From JAUIAI01 sp963976885 (lineage in GTDB: Bacteria; Pseudomonadota; Gammaproteobacteria; Burkholderiales; Burkholderiaceae_E), in assembly GCA_963976885.1 (NCBI GenBank), contig CAXBNM010000129.1, forward strand, positions 1 through 12,314: 12,314 bases of DNA. The letters are read 5' to 3'. The notes below the pieces were generated by a model, which had not been told where the DNA came from, searched no databases, and saw only the letters and a program-made list of their open reading frames with translations. Below are positions 6,625 to 12,314 of the stretch, piece after piece (position 1 is the stretch's first letter; every line of letters begins with the position of its first letter). Made by a program: the position numbers and the translations under genes.

Positions 6625-7632
6625 TCAGTTCTGAACAACAATCTTGCCTTTTGCTTTGCCGGTTTCAAGCAAAGCGTGAGCGGCGCGGATGTTGGCGGCG
6701 TTGATCGGGCTCAGCACTTCATTCAGGGTGGTGCGGATCCTGCCGGCGTCGATTTCCCCGGCGACGTGATTCAACAGCTTGTGCTGCTCGATCATGTCCG
6801 GCGTCTGAAACATCGCACGTGCAAACATGAATTCCCAGTGAAAGCTGGCCGCTTTCATTTTCATGCCACCCATCGGCATTGGCAGGTCGGTGTCGTCAAT
6901 CGACACGATGCCGCCCTGCGGACGAATGAGTTCGACCGCAGCATCCCAGTGACGCATGTCATTGAAGATGGCAATGTGATCGACATGCTGCATGCCCAGT
7001 GCTCGTACCTGCTCGACCATTGGCTCGCGATGATTGACCACATGGTCGGCGCCAAGTTCCTTCACCCAGGCGCTGGTTTCCGGACGCGAGGCGGTGGCGA
7101 TGACGACCAGACCGGCGGCCTTGGCGAGCTGGATGCCAATTGAGCCCACACCGCCACCGGCACCGATGATCAGAATCGATTCGCCCTCGCTGGCACCGTC
7201 ACGGTCAATACCGAGCCGGTCGAAGAATGCTTCATAAGCGGTGATGGTGGTCAATGGCAATGCGGCCGCTTCGGCAAAGTTCAGGCTCTTGGGTTTGAAG
7301 CCGACGATGCGCTCATCAACGAGTTGAAACTCGGCGTTGGTGCCGGGACGGGTGATGTCTCCGGCGTAGTACACCTCATCACCGGGTTTGAACAAAGTGG
7401 CATCGGGGCCGACGGCTTCGACAATGCCGCTGGCATCCCAGCCCAGCACGCGCGGTGGGTCTTCAACTTGATCTTTGGGGCTGCGTACTTTGAAGTCGAC
7501 CGGATTGACCGAAACCGCTTTGATGGCAACGAGCAGATCGCGACCGGTCGGCGTGGGCTTGGGCAACTCGACATCGAGAAAAGCGTTTCCGTTGTCGATG
7601 GGCAGGTAGTGGGTAAGGGCGACGGCTTTCAT
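6625..7632 (-). CDS. Zinc-type alcohol dehydrogenase-like / quinone oxidoreductase (MDR family)
   Basis: A 335-residue medium-chain dehydrogenase/reductase, near the usual length, of the 'zinc-binding alcohol dehydrogenase family' (TIGR02817-like) and quinone-reductase branch. It has the GroES-like N-terminal domain (AIKAVSVNPVDFKVR at 37-50, VLGWDASGIVEAVG at 62-75, FKPGDEVYYAG at 81-91) and the NADPH-binding Rossmann domain with GAGGGVGSIG (157-166). The zinc ligands of true alcohol dehydrogenases are not evident, so it probably reduces quinones or enones using NADPH. The predicted start has only a weak ribosome-binding site (GAG 13 bases upstream). Immediately upstream on the same strand is the 21-codon remnant of an ABM gene, a frequent partner of this enzyme type. 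It is divergent from a LysR gene that probably regulates it. Substrate uncertain. Confidence 0.92.
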   Translation of the reverse strand: MKAVALTHYLPIDNGNAFLDVELPKPTPTGRDLLVAIKAVSVNPVDFKVRSPKDQVEDPPRVLGWDASGIVEAVGPDATLFKPGDEVYYAGDITRPGTNAEFQLVDERIVGFKPKSLNFAEAAALPLTTITAYEAFFDRLGIDRDGASEGESILIIGAGGGVGSIGIQLAKAAGLVVIATASRPETSAWVKELGADHVVNHREPMVEQVRALGMQHVDHIAIFNDMRHWDAAVELIRPQGGIVSIDDTDLPMPMGGMKMKAASFHWEFMFARAMFQTPDMIEQHKLLNHVAGEIDAGRIRTTLNEVLSPINAANIRAAHALLETGKAKGKIVVQN

Positions 7633-7667
7633 GATTGTTTTTCTCGGGGGTGGAGGATTGGGAGTGT

Positions 7668-7733
7668 TCAGTTGACCAACTCAATGTGGTCGGGGTTGGC
7701 GCGGATATTGGCGACGATCGTCAGCCTGCTCAT
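7668..7733 (-). pseudogene. 5' remnant of an antibiotic-biosynthesis-monooxygenase (ABM/quinol monooxygenase) gene
   Basis: Minus-strand ATG at 7733 begins MSRLTIVANIRANP..., which is the standard beginning of ABM-domain proteins (MS-x-LTIVA-x-I-x-A-x-P), but a TGA ends it after 21 codons where the family is about 95-110 residues long. A perfect AAGGAG (7743-7748) stands nine bases before the ATG, better than the site of the MDR gene that follows 35 bases after the stop. The simplest reading is that most of an intact ABM gene was deleted, leaving its start and ribosome-binding site in the MDR leader. ABM enzymes are small cofactor-free oxygenases that oxidise quinols. It might now serve as a short leader peptide. 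The resemblance rests on about 14 residues. Confidence 0.6.
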
Positions 7734-7784
7734 TTCGAAGAACTCCTTGTCTGCGGATGAGAGGACTGTAGTCTTTTGGCCGAA

Positions 7785-7820
7785 CCGGATAAACTGGCAA
7801 GTGGGGGAATGACAATCCGG
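7785..7820. promoter_or_regulatory. Possible LysR operator: spaced inverted repeat
   Basis: CCGGAT (7785-7790) and ATCCGG (7815-7820) are perfect inverted copies 24 bases apart, just upstream of the second LysR start. A nearer imperfect dyad GACT-GT-AGTC lies at 7764-7773. Both are in the divergent control region where a LysR protein would be expected to bind. Half-sites are short, so this is suggestive only. Confidence 0.3.
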
Positions 7821-7832
7821 AAATGACGAATA

Positions 7833-8717
7833 ATGTTGCTTGCCAATATCGCTCTGTTTTTGCAAATCGTGGAGAAAGGTAGTCTGGTTGCCGCTGGGCG
7901 CGAGGCCGGTCTGTCCTCGACCACCGTTTCCGAACGTCTCGCCGCCCTGGAGGCTCACTATGGCGTCGTGCTGCTGAACCGCACCACACGAGCGATCAGC
8001 CTTACCGATGAAGGGCGCGTGCTGGTTGAAGGCGCAAAGCAGGTCCTGGGCGAAGTCGAAGACCTTGACTCGCGCATCCGCTTCGGGGCGCAGACCTTGT
8101 CAGGACCGATCCGGGTCAGCGCGCCCAGCGATATCGGCCGTAACGCAGTGGCTGAGGTCGTCAGTGACTTTCTGGTTGAGCATCCGGCGATCACGATTGA
8201 ACTGGTGCTCTCGGATGGCTTTCTCGACATCGTTGGCGAGGGCATCGATATTGCGTTGCGTTTCGGTTCGGTCTCCGACAGCAGCTTGCGCATCCGTAGA
8301 CTGGGGCCCAAGCGCCGCGTGCTGTGTGCGGCGCCGGCCTATATTGAGAAGCATGGCGCACCGAAGCAGCCGGCCGATCTGAAGCATCACAATTGTCTCG
8401 TGATGCGTTTTGGCGCCAATCTGGATAACGTCTGGCGCCTGGGGGCCCCGCCGGCCCGACAACTGGTGACCGTACGCGGCGACCGGATCGCCAACGACGG
8501 GGCGCTGGTGCGGCAGTGGTGTCTGGCCGGCTACGGCATCATTCTGAAGTCGGAACTCGATGTTGGCGATGACCTGGCCGCCGGTCGTCTGGTGGAATTG
8601 CTGCCCGAATATGCGCAAGCGGCAACGCCGCTGCAGATGTTGTTTCCGCCGGGGCGGGCGCAACCGCGCCGGGTGCGGGCGCTTGCCGATCGGTTGGCTG
8701 CGGCGCTGAGTCACTGA
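7833..8717 (+). CDS. LysR-family transcriptional regulator (CrgA/AaeR-like), second copy
   Basis: A 294-residue LysR regulator. The DNA-binding domain (about 1-60) shows MLLANIALFLQIVEKGSLVAAGREAG, a recognition helix with STTVSERLAALE, and LLNRTTRAISLTDEG. The effector domain contains ISVSAPSD-like LSGPIRVSAPSDIGR, DIALRFG and RRVLCAAPAYIEKHG, the last shared almost word for word with the LysR at 5601. The ATG at 7833 has GGAA about 10 bases upstream, giving an N-terminus of normal length. It is divergent from the MDR gene and its ABM remnant, the probable targets; regulators of this type often sense quinones, electrophiles or aromatic acids, but the effector here is unknown. Its stop is 30 bases before the channel gene on the same strand, so read-through is likely. 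Confidence 0.95.
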   Translation: MLLANIALFLQIVEKGSLVAAGREAGLSSTTVSERLAALEAHYGVVLLNRTTRAISLTDEGRVLVEGAKQVLGEVEDLDSRIRFGAQTLSGPIRVSAPSDIGRNAVAEVVSDFLVEHPAITIELVLSDGFLDIVGEGIDIALRFGSVSDSSLRIRRLGPKRRVLCAAPAYIEKHGAPKQPADLKHHNCLVMRFGANLDNVWRLGAPPARQLVTVRGDRIANDGALVRQWCLAGYGIILKSELDVGDDLAAGRLVELLPEYAQAATPLQMLFPPGRAQPRRVRALADRLAAALSH

Positions 8718-8747
8718 ACATGAAGTTTGTCGTCTGATGGAGCGCTA

Positions 8748-9503
8748 ATGACTTTGACCAGGAGCAGTTCGGGTTTCGGCAATTCGCTGTTCGATTCGAA
8801 TATTTATCGACTGGTGATGCTGGTGTTGTCGGTCTATTCGATTCTGGCTCTGGCTTTCATTGCGATTTACAAGCCTGACGACGAAGTAAGCAAGTTGATT
8901 CAGTACTCGGACTGGGTTGTATGCATTGTGTTTCTTCTGGACTTTTTGAAGTCTTTCCAGTGTGCGCCGAGCCGATTGAAGTATTTCTTTACCTGGGGTT
9001 GGCTCGATTTACTGTCGAGTATTCCGGTTATCGATTCGTTGCGGGCAGCCCGCTTCGCCCGCGTCATCCGAGTGCTCCGGGGCATACGCGCGATTAAATC
9101 GCTGTCGGCGATTGCTTCGAACAGTCGCCCACAAAGCGCGGGCATTATCGTCGTCGCGGCGTGCTTCATCTTTCTGTTCCTGGGCAGTACCAGCGTGCTG
9201 ATCTTTGAGCAGCAGAGCAATCCGAGTCTCACTACTGCCGGTCAGGCGTTATGGTGGGCGGCGGTTACGATGACGACAGTCGGCTATGGCGATACCGTGC
9301 CCCTGACCAGCGAAGGCCGGGTGGTGGCGGTCTTTCTGATGGTGGCCGGGGTTGGCTTGTTTGGTGCGCTGTCGGGGCTGATCGCATCGTGGATCATCAA
9401 GCCAGCGGAGCAGGCAGCGGTAAGCTCGCGGGACTTGGCTGAGTTGAAGGCCGAGATCGCTGAATTGAAAGTCATGCTGAGCAATCAGCGCAAGGAGAGA
9501 TAG
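8748..9503 (+). CDS. Voltage-gated-type potassium channel / ion transporter
   Basis: A 251-residue inner-membrane protein with the six-segment Kv plan. S1 is about 20-41, S2 about 55-70, S3 about 84-96, S4 about 99-120 with regularly spaced arginines (RAARFARVIRVLRGIRAIK), and S5 about 131-153. The pore has the K+ selectivity signature TVGYGD (177-182) and S6 is about 190-216. A charged tail (227-251, with the repeat AELKAEIAELK) probably forms a coiled coil for tetramer assembly. The start at 8748 is chosen for GGAG five bases upstream; a TTG at 8727 would add seven residues without benefit. It follows the LysR gene by 30 bases and precedes the NTF2-like gene by four bases, so the latter two form an operon. 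Selectivity for K+ is strongly implied; the gating stimulus is not shown. Confidence 0.94.
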   Translation: MTLTRSSSGFGNSLFDSNIYRLVMLVLSVYSILALAFIAIYKPDDEVSKLIQYSDWVVCIVFLLDFLKSFQCAPSRLKYFFTWGWLDLLSSIPVIDSLRAARFARVIRVLRGIRAIKSLSAIASNSRPQSAGIIVVAACFIFLFLGSTSVLIFEQQSNPSLTTAGQALWWAAVTMTTVGYGDTVPLTSEGRVVAVFLMVAGVGLFGALSGLIASWIIKPAEQAAVSSRDLAELKAEIAELKVMLSNQRKER

Positions 9504-9507
9504 AACG

Positions 9508-9897
9508 ATGAACCAGCACCAGGAACTCGCCGCTATTGCTGATGTCCTTGAAGGCTATTTTGACGGCCTTTTTCATGCGGACAGCGCCCGGCTCGCAAAG
9601 GTGTTTCACCCCGACGCGCGCTATGTGAATACGGTCGAAGGTGATTACATGAATTACTCGATGGCCGAGTATTTCGCCATCGTTGATAAGCGCCAGTCGG
9701 CGGCCAGCGAAGGTAAACGTCGGCAGGATCAGATTCTGTCGATCGAGTTCGGCAGCCCTCGAATGGCGTTTGCGAAAGTGACCATGACGATGATGGGGCG
9801 CGACTATCTCGATTTTCTGACGCTCAGCCGGGACAACAACGGCTGGCGCATCATCACGAAGGTGTTTACTTATACGGTGCGTGGCGAGGCGGGTTGA
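9508..9897 (+). CDS. NTF2-like / putative lumazine-binding family protein
   Basis: A 129-residue small protein of the SnoaL/NTF2-like fold, closest to the 'putative lumazine-binding' (Lumazine_bd_2, PF12893) group. It starts with a helix leading to YFDGLFHADSARLAKVFHPDARYVN, then the typical F..V..R alternation and the strand-rich end FLTLSRDNNGWRIITKVFTY. Members form cone-shaped dimers around a small hydrophobic pocket; many are uncharacterised, and the lumazine label is historical rather than proof of ligand. AAGGAG ends 10 bases before the ATG. It sits four bases after the channel gene, implying cotranscription, though no functional link is known to me. Its last 28 bases overlap the 3' end of the opposing ybhN gene. 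Confidence 0.85.
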   Translation: MNQHQELAAIADVLEGYFDGLFHADSARLAKVFHPDARYVNTVEGDYMNYSMAEYFAIVDKRQSAASEGKRRQDQILSIEFGSPRMAFAKVTMTMMGRDYLDFLTLSRDNNGWRIITKVFTYTVRGEAG

Positions 9898-10832
9898 TCC
9901 TCCTGGCCGGCGTGCGACTCCATCAATACCCAGATGAGCGCCGCCGGAATCAGGGGCAGCAGGTAGTACATGGCGCGGTAGGCCAGCAACACGCCCAGCA
10001 AGGCCTCTCGACTGACCTGATCGCCAAGCAGCAGTACGAAGGTGGCTTCGATCACGCCCAGGCCGGCAGGCACATGGGTGATGACGCCTGCAACGGCGGC
10101 TACCAGCAGCGCAAACATGACTTGTTCAAAGCCAATGCGCTGCTCCAGCAGCACGTAGATGATTGCGCTGATCAGTGTCCAGTTCACCGATGAGATCAAC
10201 ACCTGCGTCATGGCGAGGCGGGCGGTGGGTATCCTGATGTTGAACCGGCCGACTTTCCAGCGGTGACCTGGTTTGAAGGCGGCCAGGGCAAGATAGCCGA
10301 CTACCGCGAGCAGCAAGACACAGCCCAGCGCGCGGGCCAGGCTCGGCGCCGGCAAGCTCTGCGCGGCAAGCTGGGCGTACACCGGACTGATCAGTAGAAC
10401 AGCTGCCAACAAAGAGTAGCCGAGCCAGTTGGTGGCCATGCTGGTGGCGGTGATGCGAACCACCTGGCTCAGTGGCAGCCCGAAGCGAGAGTACAGGCGC
10501 TGACGCAGACCGACTGCACCCACCAGCGAACCAAAGTTGAGATTGCCCGTGTAGCTGACAAAGGTAATGAGCATCGTGCGGCCGACGCTTATCTTGTGTT
10601 CGGTGAGGTGACGCCCGAGCAGATCGAAGCTGCTGTAGACAACGTGGCTTGCCACGGCCAGCAGGGCTGCGATCAGCAAGGTAGCGGCTGGTAACGCCTT
10701 CAGCGATTTCATCACCTCAGACCATTCAAGGTTTTGCGCCAACCGGAAGACCAGATACGCAACCAGGGCGAGATAGACGCCACTCAATACCTTTTTGAGC
10801 CACGGCCAGTGCCGCTTCATCAGCTGCTTCAT
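9870..10832 (-). CDS. ybhN: YbhN-like inner-membrane protein (lysylphosphatidylglycerol synthase TM / UPF0104 family)
   Basis: A 320-residue polytopic membrane protein with the flippase-like transmembrane domain shared with the membrane half of MprF. It has roughly eight hydrophobic segments, the family signature THVPAGLGVIEA near 265 and the YRAMYYLLPLIPA region near the C-terminus. The molecular role is unsettled; in E. coli ybhN is the last gene of ybhP-clsB-ybhN, suggesting a lipid-related job. The frame stays open to 10913, but I take the ATG at 10832 because it overlaps the clsB stop by one base (TGATG), gives a protein the size of E. coli YbhN, and removes 27 low-complexity residues that lie wholly inside clsB. 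Met at 10820 is a possible alternative. No good ribosome-binding site precedes it, consistent with translational coupling. Confidence 0.9.
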   Translation of the reverse strand: MKQLMKRHWPWLKKVLSGVYLALVAYLVFRLAQNLEWSEVMKSLKALPAATLLIAALLAVASHVVYSSFDLLGRHLTEHKISVGRTMLITFVSYTGNLNFGSLVGAVGLRQRLYSRFGLPLSQVVRITATSMATNWLGYSLLAAVLLISPVYAQLAAQSLPAPSLARALGCVLLLAVVGYLALAAFKPGHRWKVGRFNIRIPTARLAMTQVLISSVNWTLISAIIYVLLEQRIGFEQVMFALLVAAVAGVITHVPAGLGVIEATFVLLLGDQVSREALLGVLLAYRAMYYLLPLIPAALIWVLMESHAGQEDQPASPRTV

Positions 10833-12025
10833 CAGTGCGGCCGCAGAGGTTGGTGCTGGTTCGGGGGCGTCGACTCGACGCTGGGCGCCGGTGTTGGCAA
10901 CATCCGTCCCCACGACGGAAAGCGCCGCATGAGGTGATACAGAATGGCGCTGCGCACCGAGGCGAAGTAGCCCGGTTTGCCCGCTATTTCTCGCGTAATG
11001 CGGCGACTGTGTTCATTGACCAGAATCTCCAGCCGTGTTGCCAGGGTAGCCGCGAATGCGCTGTCGCGAATCATCACATTGGCCTCGAGGTTGAGCGCCA
11101 GACTCAGCGGATCCATGTTGCTTGATCCGACGGTTGCCCACTGGTTGTCCACCACGGCTACTTTGGCATGCAAGGGGCGTTCGGTGTATTCGTATAAATG
11201 AACTCCCGCTGCTACCAACTGATCGTAAAGCAGTTGCGAGGCAAAACGCATCGCCGGAATATCGGGTTCGCCTTGCAGCAAGAGCACGACTTGCACGCCG
11301 CGCTGGGCGGCCTTGCGTATTTCGCGCAGCAGGCGGTAGCCGGGAAAGAAGTAGGCATTGGCAATGATGACTTTCTTGCGCGCCAGTCGGATCGCCGCGC
11401 GATAATGCCGTTCGATGTCGGTGCGGTGGCGCAGGTTGTCGCGAATGACGAACATTGCCTCGGCCGATCCAGGTGTGGGCGCATGCTCGGTGGCTGGCGG
11501 CGGCGGCAGGCGGCGGTTGACCTTGGCGGTCTGCGCCGCGTAGTTCTGAATCTGCTGCACCAACGGACCTTCGATACGGATCGCGTAGTCTTGCTTGGCC
11601 ATCGCGTCAACGCTGACAAGATGGTCTTCGCCAAAGTTGATGCCACCGACAAACGCAACCGTGCCATCAATGACGGTGATCTTGCGGTGCATTCGGCGCA
11701 GCACTCGAGTGCGCCACGAAAGAATGCGGCTGACCGGATCATAAACGTGCAAATGCACGCCCGCCGACACCAAGGCTTGCTTGTATGCCTGATCGAGATT
11801 GGCGCTGCCCCAGCCATCGATGGTCAGTTCGACGTGCACGCCGCGTTGGGCGGCAGCTATCAGCGCTTGTGCGAGTTCGCGCCCCACCGGGTCATCGAAC
11901 AGAATGAAGGTGTCGATCAGAACCTGCTTGCGCGCCCTGGCGATGGCTTCGGAAACGGCAGGAAAGAAGGCCTCGCCATTCTCAAGCAAGACAATCTTGT
12001 TGCCACTGACCCAGCGGTTTTTCAT
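10832..12025 (-). CDS. clsB: Cardiolipin synthase ClsB (phospholipase D superfamily)
   Basis: Membrane-associated enzyme that joins phosphatidylglycerol with another phospholipid to make cardiolipin. The 397-residue protein follows E. coli ClsB closely from its start (SGNKIVLLENGE) to its end (YHLMRRFPSWGRMLP). Both HKD active-site motifs are intact: HRKITVID (His113, Lys115, Asp120) followed by GTVAFVGGIN, and HAKVAVVD (His286, Lys288, Asp293) followed by WATVGSSNMDPLS. NAYFFPGYRLL (223-233) is also diagnostic. Unlike ClsA it has no N-terminal transmembrane segments. The frame is open to 12073, but the start at 12025 is preferred because it aligns with the family N-terminus and overlaps the ybhP stop by four bases (ATGA). 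It is the middle gene of a ybhP-clsB-ybhN operon. Very secure. Confidence 0.96.
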   Translation of the reverse strand: MKNRWVSGNKIVLLENGEAFFPAVSEAIARARKQVLIDTFILFDDPVGRELAQALIAAAQRGVHVELTIDGWGSANLDQAYKQALVSAGVHLHVYDPVSRILSWRTRVLRRMHRKITVIDGTVAFVGGINFGEDHLVSVDAMAKQDYAIRIEGPLVQQIQNYAAQTAKVNRRLPPPPATEHAPTPGSAEAMFVIRDNLRHRTDIERHYRAAIRLARKKVIIANAYFFPGYRLLREIRKAAQRGVQVVLLLQGEPDIPAMRFASQLLYDQLVAAGVHLYEYTERPLHAKVAVVDNQWATVGSSNMDPLSLALNLEANVMIRDSAFAATLATRLEILVNEHSRRITREIAGKPGYFASVRSAILYHLMRRFPSWGRMLPTPAPSVESTPPNQHQPLRPH

Positions 12026-12314
12026 GGCGAGGCACTCGCGAGCACGGGCAAATGGTCGGACAGGCGCGACCATGGCAGTCGGGGCAGAGCGACCGGCTCA
12101 TGCTTGTTGAAGTTGCGCAGGTAGATGCGATCCAGTCGCAGCAAGGGGCGTCGGGCCGGGAAGGTGCGCGCACAACGGCCGTGGCGGGCTTTGTTGATTT
12201 CGACCATGCCGAGTTCACCCTCCATGATGTTCGCTGCGTGATGACGCCAGTCGTTGAAGTCGCCCGCAACAATCAGCGGCGCGTCGGCTGGAACATGTTT
12301 GTTGATCAGCGTTT
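12022..12314 (-). CDS. ybhP: YbhP-like endonuclease/exonuclease/phosphatase family protein, C-terminal part, cut by window edge
   Basis: The last 96 codons of an EEP-superfamily (DNase I-like) metal-dependent phosphodiesterase; the 5' part lies beyond the right edge. Three hallmark motifs are present in order: VAGDFNDWR (metal/catalytic Asp and Asn), LLRLDRIYL, and LSDHLP (catalytic Asp-His pair). The intervening GRCARTFPARRPLLRLDRIY is close to E. coli YbhP. Its stop overlaps the clsB start by four bases, and the ybhP-clsB-ybhN order matches E. coli, which supports the assignment. The substrate of YbhP is not established; a lipid-headgroup or phosphodiester role is suggested by the neighbours only. 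Confidence 0.92.
   Translation of the reverse strand, partial: TLINKHVPADAPLIVAGDFNDWRHHAANIMEGELGMVEINKARHGRCARTFPARRPLLRLDRIYLRNFNKHEPVALPRLPWSRLSDHLPVLASASP

Noticed and set aside
5889..6668. Minus-strand open frame of 259 codons
   Set aside because: Antisense to the LysR gene at 5601-6515, Arg/Gln/His-rich shadow composition, and no recognisable motif.
10833..10913. 27-residue N-terminal extension of YbhN
   Set aside because: It lies entirely within clsB and is low-complexity; the start overlapping the clsB stop gives the normal family length.
11198..12124. Plus-strand open frame of 308 codons
   Set aside because: Antisense to clsB, whose two HKD motifs prove the minus-strand reading.

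Overview
The window looks like ordinary chromosome from a proteobacterium, most likely a betaproteobacterium. This rests on the GroES/GroEL wording (GroES 'NAAEKPDQGEVLA', GroEL 'REGMKYVAAGMNPMDLKRG'), the moderately high GC content and the Shine-Dalgarno sites. The taxonomic call is inference from family resemblance, not a search. I see no rRNA, tRNA, CRISPR array, insertion sequence or phage gene.

Layout. (1) 1-1121: the 5' part of a heat-shock chaperonin operon on the minus strand (groS then groL, groL running off the left edge), with a very good sigma-32 promoter about 160 bases before groS. (2) 1285-3635: a two-gene plus-strand operon with overlapping stop and start. It encodes a DUF1611/DgcN-type P-loop protein (the family that includes D-glutamate N-acetyltransferase) and an alanine/ornithine-racemase-family PLP enzyme, probably a D-amino-acid pathway. 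(3) 3656-6515: a minus-strand pair (BA3436-type luciferase-like flavin oxidoreductase, then a short-chain dehydrogenase) divergent from a LysR regulator. (4) 6565-6599: a strong palindrome between converging genes. (5) 6625-8717: a second module of the same design, a minus-strand zinc-independent MDR quinone-reductase-like enzyme divergent from a second LysR regulator. Between them lies a 21-codon remnant of an antibiotic-biosynthesis-monooxygenase (ABM) gene that still has a perfect ribosome-binding site. (6) 8748-9897: a voltage-gated-type potassium channel and an NTF2/lumazine-binding-like small protein, plus strand, close behind the second LysR gene. (7) 9870-12314: a minus-strand operon matching Escherichia coli ybhP-clsB-ybhN in content and order (EEP-family phosphodiesterase, cardiolipin synthase B, YbhN membrane protein), linked by 4-base and 1-base overlaps; ybhP is cut by the right edge.

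How they work together. Modules 3 and 5 each pair a LysR regulator with divergently transcribed reductases. Both regulators resemble the CrgA/AaeR group, so the region reads as a small electrophile/quinone redox island; this is inference. Module 7 is envelope-lipid work. The most interesting parts are the DUF1611-racemase pair, which differs from the described DgcN-DgcA pair by replacing the epimerase with a PLP racemase, and the decayed ABM gene. Most of the window is recognisable, conserved housekeeping or accessory metabolism.
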